NCBI GenBank assembly: GCA_040878345.1
Contig: JBBDML010000018.1
Span: forward strand, 186,001 to 250,000
Source of the DNA: ZC4RG35 sp040878345
GTDB taxonomy: Bacteria > Actinomycetota > Acidimicrobiia > Spongiisociales > ZC4RG35
Reading direction: 5' to 3'
Length of the DNA: 64,000 nucleotides
Shown here one piece after another: positions 10,295-19,012 of this stretch; within the stretch, counting starts at the first letter, position 1, and each line of letters opens with the position of its first letter. The translations under genes and the position numbers were made by a program. The notes beneath the pieces are model-generated. The model worked only from the letters and a program-made list of their open reading frames with translations. It ran no database searches and was not told the origin of the DNA.

Positions 10295-11805
10295 GTGACC
10301 GCCACCATCTCGACGGGCCCGGCATCGATCAGGGTCCGATGCTCCTGCATGGGGTCGAGCTCGGGGTAGTCGGCTCGGTAGTGCCCGCCGCGTGACTCGC
10401 TGCGACGCAGGGCGGCCATCACCATCATCAGGGCCAGCTCGGCAGCGTTCCTGCCGGAGATGGTGCGGTGGAGCACCCGGTTCAAGTCGAGGATGGCGTT
10501 GCGCGCCTCCCAGAGACGATCTCCGGTTCTGATCAGGCCCGCTCGGTCCCACATGATCTTGCGCAGGTCCTGTAGCACCGGTCCGGCGAGGACCGGGAGG
10601 TCCAGCGACTCCTTCGGGACGCGAACCTCGCCGTCGGGCATCTCGTGACGCAGCCTCACGTCGACGGCGACCCGGGCCCCGAACACCAGGCCTTCGAGGA
10701 GTGAGTTGGAGGCCAACCGGTTGGCTCCGTGCACCCCGTTGGAGGCGCACTCCCCGACGGCCCACAAACCCTCTATCGAGGTGCGCCCCCGGCTGTCGGT
10801 GTCGATTCCCCCCATGAAGTAATGAGCCGCCGGTGACACCGGGAGCAGGTGCTCCACCGGGTCGAGATCGACCGACATGGCGTGGGCCGTGACGGTCGGG
10901 AACCTCTCGTGGAAGTTGTGGATGCGACGGCAGTCGAGATAGGCGCCCGACCCACGGTCGTATTGCCAATAGATGGCGCGGGCCACGATGTCTCGGGGCG
11001 CCAGCTCCGCCATCGGATGGTACTGATCCATGAAACGGCGCCCGTGTGGGTCGACCAGGGTGGCGCCCTCGCCACGGAGGGCCTCGGTGAGCAAGGGCAT
11101 CGGGTCCTTCCCCACCAATAGCGCCGTCGGGTGGAATTGGACGAACTCGAGGTCGGCTAGCCGCGCCCCGGCTCGCCCGGCGATCATTATCCCGTCGCCG
11201 GTGACACCAGGCGGGTTGGTGGTATGGGAGTACATCCGCCCCGCTCCTCCCGTGGCCATCACCACCGCGGGGGCCAGGTAGATGGTTCTCTTCTTGGCGT
11301 CGGCGGTGAGCACCCCTCCGACGTGGTCGCCGACACGGACCAGGTCGACCACCCTTCCCACCATGATCGTCACGGTCTCGCTGGCGGCCACCGCCTGGTT
11401 CAGGGCCCGCATCACCTCGGCTCCGGTGGCGTCGCCGTCGGCGTGGACCACCCGTCTCGCCCCATGCCCACCCTCCCGGCTCAGCAACAGCTCGCCGTCG
11501 GGGTCTCGATCGAACTCGGCGCCCATGGAGACCAGCCGTTCGATGGCCCATGGGCCGCCGGCGGTGAGGATCTCGACCGCGTCGGTGGCAGCCAGGCCGG
11601 CACCGACAGCAAGCGTGTCCCTGGCATGGGCTTGAGGTGAGTCACCACGAGCGATGGCGGCGGCGATTCCCCCTTGCGCCCACCAAGTCGACCCCATCTC
11701 GGGGGCGGTGATGACGAAGGCACGAGGGAGACCCAGGGCTACCGACAGCCCGGCAACCCCTGCCCCGACCACCAGCGGGGCGTCGAGCCTGACGATCTTC
11801 ACCAT
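10291..11805 (-). CDS. nadB: L-aspartate oxidase (NadB)
   Basis: FAD enzyme that oxidises aspartate to iminoaspartate, the substrate of NadA. The 504-residue product has VVGAGVAGLSVALGL near the N-terminus, STWWAQGGIAAA, the VVHADGDATG stretch, HYFMGGI and GVHGANRLASNSLLEG, as in the fumarate reductase/aspartate oxidase family. It starts at ATG 11805, 6 bp after nadA, and ends overlapping nadC. Confidence 0.95.
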   Translation of the reverse strand: MVKIVRLDAPLVVGAGVAGLSVALGLPRAFVITAPEMGSTWWAQGGIAAAIARGDSPQAHARDTLAVGAGLAATDAVEILTAGGPWAIERLVSMGAEFDRDPDGELLLSREGGHGARRVVHADGDATGAEVMRALNQAVAASETVTIMVGRVVDLVRVGDHVGGVLTADAKKRTIYLAPAVVMATGGAGRMYSHTTNPPGVTGDGIMIAGRAGARLADLEFVQFHPTALLVGKDPMPLLTEALRGEGATLVDPHGRRFMDQYHPMAELAPRDIVARAIYWQYDRGSGAYLDCRRIHNFHERFPTVTAHAMSVDLDPVEHLLPVSPAAHYFMGGIDTDSRGRTSIEGLWAVGECASNGVHGANRLASNSLLEGLVFGARVAVDVRLRHEMPDGEVRVPKESLDLPVLAGPVLQDLRKIMWDRAGLIRTGDRLWEARNAILDLNRVLHRTISGRNAAELALMMVMAALRRSESRGGHYRADYPELDPMQEHRTLIDAGPVEMVAVT

Positions 11806-11811
11806 GTCAGG

Positions 11812-12780
11812 TCAGTCCTGTCGTCCGACCTCGAGCATCCTGGTCACAGCGAGTCTCGCCCGGCCCGCGATGTCCTCGGGGATCTCGATCTGGTGGGTCA
11901 TCGTCAACAAGGAGTCACGGATGTTGTCGAGAGTGATCCGTTTCATGTGGGGGCACAGGTTGCAGGGCCGGACGAAGGTCGTGTCGGGACTGGATTCGGC
12001 CACGTTGTCGGCCATGGAGCATTCGGTCAGCATCATCACCTGCCGGGGCTGATGATCCTTGACCCATTCGATCATCCCGTGGGTCGACCCGACATAGTCG
12101 GCGGAGGCGAGGACGTCTGGAGGGCACTCGGGGTGGGCGATGACCACGATGTCACCCATGTCTCGCTTGTATTCCGAGATCTCCTCTCCGGTGAAGCGCT
12201 CGTGGACCATGCAGGAGCCTTCCCAGAGGATCACCTCCACATCGGTCTTGGATGCCACCCATTTGCCCAGGTACTGATCAGGGGTGAAGATGACCCGGTC
12301 GACCCCTAACGACTCCACAACCTTTACGGCGTTGCCCGACGTGCAGGTGATGTCGGACTCCGCCTTGACCTCGGCCGACGTGTTGACATAGGTCACCACC
12401 GGGACCCCCGGATACTCGGCCTTCAACCGCCGAACGTCGGCGCCGGTGATCCCATCGGCCAGCGAGCAACCGGCACGCAGGTCCGGGATGAGAACGGTCT
12501 TCTCCGGGTTGATGATCTTGGCGGTCTCGGCCATGAAATGGACGCCGGCAAGAACGATGACCTCGGCCTCGGTCTCCAATGCAAGGTTGGCCAGGGCCAG
12601 CGAGTCGCCGGTGATGTCAGCAGCCAGGTGATAGATGTCCGGCGTCATGTAGTTGTGGGCGGCGACAATGGCGTTGCGCCCCTTCTTGAGCCGGTTGATG
12701 TCGTCGATCACCGGTTGGAGGGCGGCCACCTCCTCTTCGGGGAGGATGTCCCGCGCCCTGGTTATCTCGATGGTCGTCAT
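11812..12780 (-). CDS. nadA: Quinolinate synthase (NadA)
   Basis: A [4Fe-4S] enzyme that condenses iminoaspartate with dihydroxyacetone phosphate to quinolinate. The 322-residue product keeps the three cluster ligands: C105 (AGCSLADG), C190 (EGSCMVHERF) and C276 (NLCPHMKRI). Extra Cys at 146, 219 and 273 are common in the family. It is the first gene of the nadABC-mdh operon, so NAD is made de novo from aspartate here. Confidence 0.96.
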   Translation of the reverse strand: MTTIEITRARDILPEEEVAALQPVIDDINRLKKGRNAIVAAHNYMTPDIYHLAADITGDSLALANLALETEAEVIVLAGVHFMAETAKIINPEKTVLIPDLRAGCSLADGITGADVRRLKAEYPGVPVVTYVNTSAEVKAESDITCTSGNAVKVVESLGVDRVIFTPDQYLGKWVASKTDVEVILWEGSCMVHERFTGEEISEYKRDMGDIVVIAHPECPPDVLASADYVGSTHGMIEWVKDHQPRQVMMLTECSMADNVAESSPDTTFVRPCNLCPHMKRITLDNIRDSLLTMTHQIEIPEDIAGRARLAVTRMLEVGRQD

Positions 12781-12799
12781 GCGTCCGGTCCTGCCCCCA

Positions 12800-12805
12800 A
12801 GTCTA
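12800..12805 (-). promoter_or_regulatory. -10 box TAGACT upstream of nadA
   Basis: On the minus strand TAGACT lies 19 nt before the nadA ATG, with a weak CAGGA element between. A short-leader promoter for the nad operon is plausible; no -35 box is evident. Confidence 0.35.
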
Positions 12806-12837
12806 GGGAGGCCCCGGAGTCAGCCCGTGGGGCGGCG

Positions 12838-13287
12838 TCAGGAGGCTTCGAATCTCGAGATGGCGACCGCCTCGAGATCGATGTCCACCGAGAAGAAGAG
12901 GAACTGGAGGGTCCAGCTGGGGATGGTGAGCTTGACGAAGACCTGATCGGTGCCGGTGTTGTTGACCTGGGAGTCGCAGGAGGGCGATGCGGCATCTGCG
13001 ACCAACTCCACACAATCACTCACGTCGGCAGGGTTGATCGCCGAGCTGCTCAGATCGGCGTCGGCGACCGCAAGCACGTCGCCGGGCGAGGTGCCCGGGT
13101 CCCAGGGGTCGACTGTGGCGCCGAAACGGGCGGCCTCACGGGCGGCGTGCTGGAGCGTGTTGTTGACCTGCCAGGCACGGGCAGTGGTCCAGATGCCAAA
13201 GGTGAGCAGGAGGAGGATCGGCAGGACCAGGGCCGCCTCGATGAGTGCGGCTCCCCTCTCGAAGCGACCGGCTCGACGTGTGCTCAT
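12838..13287 (-). CDS. TadE-family pseudopilin-like protein
   Basis: The 149-residue product has a basic N-terminus, FERGAALIEAALVLPILLLL with the conserved Glu, one transmembrane helix, and AAREAARFGA, typical of TadE/TadF proteins. A small outer domain with two Cys follows. The start overlaps the stop of the upstream TadG-like gene (ATGA). This is the second tad-like set in the window, on the opposite strand from the first. Confidence 0.8.
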   Translation of the reverse strand: MSTRRAGRFERGAALIEAALVLPILLLLTFGIWTTARAWQVNNTLQHAAREAARFGATVDPWDPGTSPGDVLAVADADLSSSAINPADVSDCVELVADAASPSCDSQVNNTGTDQVFVKLTIPSWTLQFLFFSVDIDLEAVAISRFEAS

Positions 13288-14594
13288 GGGGCGACCAACT
13301 TGACACTGGCGTCGACGGGCACCCCGGCGCCAAAGGGTTGGAACGCCTCACCGGTGTTACATTCGGCATCGGGGCCGAACCAGACGATGTCGGCCTCCAT
13401 CGGGCCGGTCTCGTTGGCGATCTCGGCGGCAGTGTTCGGCTCCCGGAGGTAAACGGTGTAAAAGCCGATGAACTTCATGTCCTTGCGGCCGTTGGGCCAG
13501 GTACCGGCTGCGTTGCCCAAGGCCCAGTTGAGGCTGGAGTTGACAATGGGAACCGTGGCCAGACGGGGATTGTCGCAATCCATCTGATCATCGTTGTAGT
13601 ACCAGTGCTTGGCGCTGGGGTTGGTGGCTGCCTGAGCGGCGGCGAAGGCCCCATAGAGACTGTCATGCCACGTCGTCACCAGGTCGCCGGGTGTCACCGC
13701 ACTGAGCGGTTGGAGGCCCGTCCCCAGGCTGCCGGTCCCGAACACCTGGTTGATGGTGTCGCAGTTGTAGGGGTCGCAAGTCCCGCCGGCCTCGCTAAAG
13801 CGGGTCTTCAGTGCCTTCCGCCATGGACCTGACATGTTCCCCGGTTCGGTCTCGCTGACGTTGCACGGGCTAGCAAGGCAATCGATGGCGGCATACCCGG
13901 TCTCGGGATCGGCCAGATTGGCATTGCCATGATGCTTGATGAAGTCCCCCTCGATCCCCTCGACGACCGCATCGCGATAGGCACTCGCTCCACTCCTGTG
14001 GGGGGAGAGGGCGGCGCAGTTGCCGGTGACCTTGGCAGCGCAATCGAAGAGGTCACCACCCCAGGACCCGGCAAGGGCACCGATGGGGAGCATCCCAATC
14101 CCGGTCCGTACATTCTGAACCTGGCAAGCCGCCTGCTGAACCACGGTGATGGTGTCGTGGCCGATGGTCCTGGCGAAGGTGGCATCGTTGACCTCGGTGA
14201 TGCGGAGGTACATGGTGTCGTCGTCCCCCCCATATCGGGCGTCGAGAAGGACGCTGTTCCCGTCACCGGCGTCGTAGGTCGCCGTCGGGAGGGTAAGGGT
14301 GAGGGTGGATCCGGCCATCTCGGGCCAGTTGGCGTCGATGTAGGCCACCGCGATGTTGATCGCAGCGGTCTGGTCGGGGAGCTCATCGACCCCGGCAAGA
14401 CAGGCCAGGTCGGCGGTGTTCTGATCGGTGCGAGCTGTGCCAAAAGCCCCCGAGGTGTCGATCGCCAGGGCCGCCGAGGCGGTGAGGAAGAGGAACACAA
14501 CCGCTACCCAAATGAAGGATATGCCACGCTCACCAGCGTCGGTGACGGCGCGCTTGGCCCGCAGCAGAAGGTCCAGTATCACCACTCGCCCCAC
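13284..14594 (-). CDS. TadG-like pilus-assembly protein
   Basis: The 436-residue product begins with ERGISFIWVAVVFLFLT, a helix of the TadG-like N-terminal module, followed by AIDTSGAFGTARTDQNTADLACLAGVDEL. The remainder is secreted and Cys-rich with no known domain. It starts at GTG 14594, with CGGGAG about 12 nt upstream; the GTGs three and four codons later are alternatives. It forms a two-gene operon with the TadE-like gene. Confidence 0.72.
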   Translation of the reverse strand: MGRVVILDLLLRAKRAVTDAGERGISFIWVAVVFLFLTASAALAIDTSGAFGTARTDQNTADLACLAGVDELPDQTAAINIAVAYIDANWPEMAGSTLTLTLPTATYDAGDGNSVLLDARYGGDDDTMYLRITEVNDATFARTIGHDTITVVQQAACQVQNVRTGIGMLPIGALAGSWGGDLFDCAAKVTGNCAALSPHRSGASAYRDAVVEGIEGDFIKHHGNANLADPETGYAAIDCLASPCNVSETEPGNMSGPWRKALKTRFSEAGGTCDPYNCDTINQVFGTGSLGTGLQPLSAVTPGDLVTTWHDSLYGAFAAAQAATNPSAKHWYYNDDQMDCDNPRLATVPIVNSSLNWALGNAAGTWPNGRKDMKFIGFYTVYLREPNTAAEIANETGPMEADIVWFGPDAECNTGEAFQPFGAGVPVDASVKLVAP

Positions 14595-14615
14595 ATTCGA
14601 AGACTCCCGGGTGTC

Positions 14616-14621
14616 ATTTTA
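14616..14621 (-). promoter_or_regulatory. -10 box TAAAAT for the minus-strand tad pair
   Basis: TAAAAT on the minus strand, 21 nt before the TadG-like start, is one of the few strongly AT-rich hexamers around. The -35 region (AGTTAG) is poor. Confidence 0.4.
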
Positions 14622-14668
14622 CTGGCCACCCTGGAGGGCTAACTGGGCCTCTAGACCCAATCCGGTCG

Positions 14669-15871
14669 CTACATGTGGGCGATGATGGCGTCTCCGAACT
14701 CGGAGGTCTTGACCTCGGTGGCGTCATCGGTGAGACGTGCGAAGTCGTAGGTAACGGTCCGGGCCCCGATGGCCCCCTCGATGCCCTTGATGATCAGGTC
14801 GGCGGCGCCGGGCCAACCCAGGTACCTCATCATCATCTCCCCGGAGAGGATCACCGAGCCCGGGTTCACCTTGTCGAGCCCGGCGTACTTGGGGGCGGTG
14901 CCGTGGGTGGCCTCGAACACGGCCACACCGGTGTCGTAATTGATGTTGCCGCCGGGGGCGATCCCGATCCCCCCGACCTGAGCGGCGAGGGCGTCGGAGA
15001 GGTAGTCACCATTGAGGTTGGTGGTGGCGATCACGTCGTAGTTCCCGGGGCGGGTCAGGACCTGTTGGAGCATGGCGTCGGCGATGACGTCCTGGACGAG
15101 GAGCTTGTCGCCGGGGTCGCCGCCACAGTCCTCCCAGCTCACCGCCACATCGGAGAACTCCTCACGGACCACGTCGTAGCCCCAGATCCGGAAGGCGCCC
15201 TCGGTGAACTTCATGATGTTCCCTTTGTGGACCAGGGTCACCGACTTGCGGTTGTTCTCGAGGGCGTGACGGATTGCGGCGCGAATCAGCCGCTTCGACC
15301 CGGTCACCGACACCGGTTTGACCCCGATCCCCGAGTCGGGCCTGATCTTCCACCCGTACTGCTCGGCGAGGAACTCGAGCAGCTTGCGGGCCTCGGGCGT
15401 TCCTTCCTGGAGCTCCAGCCCGGCGTAGACGTCCTCGGTGTTCTCCCTGAAGATGATCATGTCGACCAGGTTGGGCTCCTTGACCGGCGAGGGGACGCCA
15501 GGGAACCAACGGATCGGGCGCACACAGGCATAGAGGTCGAGGATTTGGCGCAGGGCCACGTTGAGAGAGCGGATCCCGCCGCCTATTGGCGTGGTCAGCG
15601 GGCCTTTGATCCCCACCAGATGGCCGGCGAAGGCGTCGACCGTCTCGTCGGGCAGCCAGGAGCCGGTTTCCCTGTTGGCCTTCTCCCCCGCCAGCACCTC
15701 CTTCCAGGCAATGGTGCGTTCCCCCCCATAGGCGTTTTGGACCGCGGCGTCGAAAACCCGGACCGAGGCTGCCCAGATATCGGGACCGGTCCCGTCCCCC
15801 TCGATGAACGGGATGATCGGGTCGTCAGGTACCACGAGACCGTCCGGCCCCATCGTGATCGGCATGCCCAT
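14669..15871 (-). CDS. icd: NADP-dependent isocitrate dehydrogenase
   Basis: Oxidative decarboxylation of isocitrate to 2-oxoglutarate. The 400-residue product is of the homodimeric E. coli type: FIEGDGTGPDIW, the substrate-binding loop GGGIRSLN, IIFRENTEDVYAG, HKGNIMKFTEG and HGTAPKYAG, whose Lys-Tyr pair marks NADP specificity. The ATG at 15871 has GAGGAG 8-12 nt upstream; 26 extra in-frame codons further up carry no family signal. The intervening hairpin suggests transcription separate from folD. Confidence 0.94.
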   Translation of the reverse strand: MGMPITMGPDGLVVPDDPIIPFIEGDGTGPDIWAASVRVFDAAVQNAYGGERTIAWKEVLAGEKANRETGSWLPDETVDAFAGHLVGIKGPLTTPIGGGIRSLNVALRQILDLYACVRPIRWFPGVPSPVKEPNLVDMIIFRENTEDVYAGLELQEGTPEARKLLEFLAEQYGWKIRPDSGIGVKPVSVTGSKRLIRAAIRHALENNRKSVTLVHKGNIMKFTEGAFRIWGYDVVREEFSDVAVSWEDCGGDPGDKLLVQDVIADAMLQQVLTRPGNYDVIATTNLNGDYLSDALAAQVGGIGIAPGGNINYDTGVAVFEATHGTAPKYAGLDKVNPGSVILSGEMMMRYLGWPGAADLIIKGIEGAIGARTVTYDFARLTDDATEVKTSEFGDAIIAHM

Positions 15872-15908
15872 GGCAGAAGACTCCTCAGAGGTTGGATTAG
15901 AAGAGCCG

Positions 15909-15914
15909 ATCCTA
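15909..15914 (-). promoter_or_regulatory. -10 box TAGGAT upstream of icd
   Basis: TAGGAT on the minus strand, about 37 nt before the icd start, is a reasonable -10 box for a leadered transcript carrying the GAGGAG ribosome site. Confidence 0.35.
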
Positions 15915-15959
15915 GCGACGGCGCCGACGATGGAACGGGGCCTCCCCATCCCAAGAATC

Positions 15960-16010
15960 CGTTCTGTGCGGATCTACGCGAACCCCTCCGTCACAGATCC
16001 GCACAGAACG
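15960..16010 (-). terminator. Perfect 16-bp stem hairpin between folD and icd
   Basis: CGTTCTGTGCGGATCT (15960-15975) is exactly complementary to AGATCCGCACAGAACG (15995-16010), with a 19-nt loop. It sits 4 bp after the folD stop. There is no T-run, so it would be a terminator of the T-less kind proposed for high-GC actinobacteria, or a mobile hairpin repeat. Confidence 0.65.
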
Positions 16011-16014
16011 ATGG

Positions 16015-16863
16015 TTAGGTCACTCGCCGTGCCCGAGCCGCGCTGAGAGTGTTGGCGAGGAGCATGGCCCGGGTCATGGGGCCGACCCCGCCGGGCACAG
16101 GAGTGAGGGCGCCGGCGACTTCCACCACAGAGTCGTAGTCGACATCACCCACCAGGCCGGCGTGGGTCCGGTTGACCCCGACGTCGATCACGGTTGCGCC
16201 CGGCTTGACGTGGCGAGCCGCGATCAGCCCGGGAGCCCCCACCGCCGCAATCAAGATGTCGGCAGTGGTGGTCAGCGGAGCCAGGTCGCCTGACCGGGAG
16301 TGGGCTATCGAGACGGTGGCGTCCACCCCCTTCTCCGAGAGGATCAGGGCGAGCGGCCTCCCCACCAGGAAGGAGCGCCCCACCACCACCGCACGGGCCC
16401 CGCCGATCGGGATCCCATAATGCTCGAGGATCCGGATCACGCCGCTCGGAGTGCAGGGACGCAACCCGGGCCGACCCAGGACCAACTTGCCGAGGTTGAA
16501 GGGGTGGAGCCCGTCCACGTCCTTCGAGGGATCGACCCGCTCCACCACCCTCTCGGAATCGAGACCACCCGGGAGCGGGAGCTGGACCAGGATCCCGTCG
16601 ACCTGGTCGTCGGAGTTGAGCGTGTCGACGATCTCCTCGACCTGAGCCTGACCGGCGCCCGCCGGGAGCTGATGATGAATCGATCTCATCCCCACCGCCT
16701 CGGCGTCCCGGCGCTTTCCACGCACATAGGTGTGAGAGGCCGGATCGTCACCGACCAGGACCGTTGCCAGACCAGGAGTGAAGCCGAGCTCGGCGACCGC
16801 GGCGGCGACCTCTGCCTTGACCGCGGCTGCCACCACCTTCCCATCGAGGATGATTGCGCTCAT
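16015..16863 (-). CDS. folD: Bifunctional methylenetetrahydrofolate dehydrogenase/cyclohydrolase (FolD)
   Basis: Makes 10-formyl-THF, the one-carbon donor used by PurN and PurH next door. The 282-residue product has the catalytic Tyr and Lys in SHTYVRGK (Y46, K50), the NADP-binding VVGRSFLVGRPLA and the C-terminal PVPGGVGPMTRAML. It follows purH by 1 bp, so the purN-purH-folD operon joins formyl-folate supply to its two purine users. Confidence 0.96.
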   Translation of the reverse strand: MSAIILDGKVVAAAVKAEVAAAVAELGFTPGLATVLVGDDPASHTYVRGKRRDAEAVGMRSIHHQLPAGAGQAQVEEIVDTLNSDDQVDGILVQLPLPGGLDSERVVERVDPSKDVDGLHPFNLGKLVLGRPGLRPCTPSGVIRILEHYGIPIGGARAVVVGRSFLVGRPLALILSEKGVDATVSIAHSRSGDLAPLTTTADILIAAVGAPGLIAARHVKPGATVIDVGVNRTHAGLVGDVDYDSVVEVAGALTPVPGGVGPMTRAMLLANTLSAARARRVT

Positions 16864-16864
16864 C

Positions 16865-18340
16865 TCAGTGTCTGAAGTGCCTGCCGCCGGTGAACACCAA
16901 CGCCATCCCGAGCTCGTCGGCGGCGTCGATCACCTCCTGGTCGTTTCTCGAGCCCCCGGGCTCGACCACCGCGACCACACCGGCAGCCGCCAGGGCGTCG
17001 ACTCCGTCACGAAAGGGAAAGAAGGCGTCCGACGCCGCCACCGCCCCTTTGGCCCGGTCACCGGCCTTGACCGCAGCCCGCTCGGCGGCGCCCACCCGAG
17101 ACTGGTCACCGGCCCCGACCCCAACCGCCTGGCTACCGCGGGCGATGACGATGGCATTGGACTTGGTGTGGGCAGCCACCCGCCAGGCGAAGCGCAATGA
17201 GTCCATCTCCTCATCCGTGGGCGCCCGACTCGAGGCCACCACCCACTCCTCACCCTCGAAACTGTCAGGGTCCTGAGCCAGGAAGCCGCCTTCCACCCTC
17301 CGATACCCCACACCTCGGACCGGCAGCGGGGCGGTCAGCACCCGCAGCCCGGGCTTGCCCGCCAGAGCCTCGATCGCAGAGGTCGCTATCGAGGCCGCCA
17401 CCACCACCTCGACGAACCTGGCTGAAATGGCTTCGGCAGTGGCCCGGTCGAGCTCACCGGCGATTGCGACCACTCCCCCGAATGCGGCGAGCGAGTCGCC
17501 TTCCCACGCCGCCTCGAAGCTCTCGACGACGGTCGGGCCCACCGCAGCCCCACAAGGATTGGTGTGTTTGACCACAACCACCGAGCCGGGGCCTAGGTCG
17601 GCACACAGCGACCAGGCGGCCTCGGCGTCGACGTAATTGTTGAACGACATCTCCTTGCCTTGATGGAACACGGCTTGGGCCCACCACGGCATGGCACCGT
17701 CGTCGCGATACAGCACCGAGCCCTGGTGGGGGTTCTCCCCGTAGCGAAGCTTGCCCACCCGGCGCAGCGGGAGCACCAGGTCCTCGCCCAACCATTCCAC
17801 AATGGCGGAGTCGTAACTGGCGGATTGGAAGAAGGCCTCGGCGGCGAGGCGTCGCCGGAGGTCGTCGCCAAGCCCGCCAGCCTCGATGGCCGCAGCCACC
17901 TCGTGGTACTGGGACGGCGAGACCACCACCCCGACATGTCGGTGGTTCTTGGCTGCGGCGCGGATCATGGCTGGGCCGCCGATGTCGATCATCTCGACCA
18001 ACCTGTCGTCTTCGGCTCCGGAGGCCAAGGTGGCCCGAAACGGATAGAGATTGCAGACAACGAGGTCGAAGCGTTGGATGCCGTTGGCGGCGAGCTCCTC
18101 ATCGTCTACCGCCCCCCGGGCCAGGATCCCCCCGTGGATCCGGGGATGGAGGGTCTTGACACGCCCCCCGAGGATCTCAGGCGCGTCGGTCACTTCGCTG
18201 ACCCGAGTCACCGGGACACCGGCGTCCTCCAGAGCATCAGCCGTGCCGCCGGAGGACACGATCTCATACCCGGCGGTGACCAAGCGGGAGACGAAGCCGA
18301 CCAGCCCGGTCTTGTCGTAAACACTGACCAGGGCCCTCAA
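16865..18340 (-). CDS. purH: Bifunctional AICAR transformylase/IMP cyclohydrolase (PurH)
   Basis: Last two steps of IMP synthesis. The 491-residue product has an MGS-like cyclohydrolase domain (about 1-190: SVYDKTGLVGF, SSGGTADALEDAGV, RVKTLHPRIHGGIL) and a transformylase domain with the KHTNPCG catalytic motif. It ends in the usual GGRHFRH. It starts at TTG 18340, overlapping the purN stop as TTGA, and is somewhat shorter than the usual 510-530 residues. Confidence 0.96.
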   Translation of the reverse strand: MRALVSVYDKTGLVGFVSRLVTAGYEIVSSGGTADALEDAGVPVTRVSEVTDAPEILGGRVKTLHPRIHGGILARGAVDDEELAANGIQRFDLVVCNLYPFRATLASGAEDDRLVEMIDIGGPAMIRAAAKNHRHVGVVVSPSQYHEVAAAIEAGGLGDDLRRRLAAEAFFQSASYDSAIVEWLGEDLVLPLRRVGKLRYGENPHQGSVLYRDDGAMPWWAQAVFHQGKEMSFNNYVDAEAAWSLCADLGPGSVVVVKHTNPCGAAVGPTVVESFEAAWEGDSLAAFGGVVAIAGELDRATAEAISARFVEVVVAASIATSAIEALAGKPGLRVLTAPLPVRGVGYRRVEGGFLAQDPDSFEGEEWVVASSRAPTDEEMDSLRFAWRVAAHTKSNAIVIARGSQAVGVGAGDQSRVGAAERAAVKAGDRAKGAVAASDAFFPFRDGVDALAAAGVVAVVEPGGSRNDQEVIDAADELGMALVFTGGRHFRH

Positions 18341-18915
18341 GGTGACACCACCCGGGAACCGTCGAGATAGAGATCACCGGTGACGAACAGCCTGACGATC
18401 TCCGGATAGAGACGGTGCTCCACCGTCTGGATCCGGGCGTGGAGGGTGTCCACGGTGTCGGCGTCCTCGACCGCCACCGCCTCCTGAGCGATGATCGGCC
18501 CGTGGTCGACCTGTTCGTCGACGAAATGGACGGTGACCCCGGTGACCCTCGCACCGTGCGCCAGGGCAAGCGCCACCGGCCGGGGCCCGGGGAAGGCGGG
18601 CAGCAGAGAGGGGTGGATATTGAGGATCTGCCCCGGGAAGCGGTCGATGAAGGACGGCGAGAGCACCCTCATGAAACCGGCGAGGACCACTCCCTTGGCC
18701 CCCGAGCCCTCGACCACGTCTGCCAACGCCACGGAGAACGAGTCACGGTCGGGATGGTCGACGTAGGGGGTGACCGCGGTGGGAATGCCGGCGGCGTCGG
18801 CCCGGTCCAGTGCCCCAGCATCGGCCCGATCGGAGACCACGAGGACGATCCGGGGCCCGACCTCGGGATTGTCGATCAGCGCCTGGAGATTGGTGCCCGA
18901 GCCTGATACGAGCAC
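18337..18915 (-). CDS. purN: Phosphoribosylglycinamide formyltransferase (PurN)
   Basis: Formyl-THF-dependent formylation of GAR. The product has SGSGTNLQALID, the catalytic Asn/His in NIHPSLLPAFPG and the Asp in VDEQVDHGPII. GTG 18915 gives 192 residues but cuts into the first beta strand. The normal N-terminus (IAVLVSGSG) would begin 2-5 codons upstream, at an ATC behind a perfect GGAGGA. No ATG, GTG or TTG lies there in frame, so the true start is uncertain. First gene of purN-purH-folD. Confidence 0.92.
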   Translation of the reverse strand: MLVSGSGTNLQALIDNPEVGPRIVLVVSDRADAGALDRADAAGIPTAVTPYVDHPDRDSFSVALADVVEGSGAKGVVLAGFMRVLSPSFIDRFPGQILNIHPSLLPAFPGPRPVALALAHGARVTGVTVHFVDEQVDHGPIIAQEAVAVEDADTVDTLHARIQTVEHRLYPEIVRLFVTGDLYLDGSRVVSP

Positions 18916-18952
18916 TGCGATGTCGATGATTCCTCCGGGGTGGACCGGCGGC

Positions 18953-18982
18953 AGTGTAGGACGGGGTCGGGGCCGGCCCCGA
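18953..18982 (-). promoter_or_regulatory. purN -10 box and 16-bp palindrome
   Basis: TACACT at 18953-18958 (minus strand) is a plausible -10 box for purN. TCGGGGCCGGCCCCGA at 18967-18982 is a perfect 16-bp palindrome at the spacer/-35 position, within the 97-bp gap shared with the divergent rhodanese gene. It could be an operator for either or both genes. Confidence 0.45.
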
Positions 18983-18998
18983 AGGTGCCTGCCCTCTC

Positions 18999-19004
18999 TA
19001 CGAT
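18999..19004 (+). promoter_or_regulatory. -10 box TACGAT, leaderless rhodanese start
   Basis: TACGAT ends 8 nt before the ATG at 19013, with no Shine-Dalgarno, as expected for a leaderless transcript. Confidence 0.45.
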
Positions 19005-19012
19005 TGTGGCCG

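Noticed and set aside
9428..11551. A continuous 707-codon minus-strand frame
   Set aside because: Only the last 289 codons are NadC; the upstream part is a shadow of nadB with low-complexity Arg/Gly-rich sequence.
14675..16018. A 447-codon plus-strand frame opposite icd
   Set aside because: It mirrors the icd reading frame on the other strand; icd has a full set of family motifs, and the plus frame has none.
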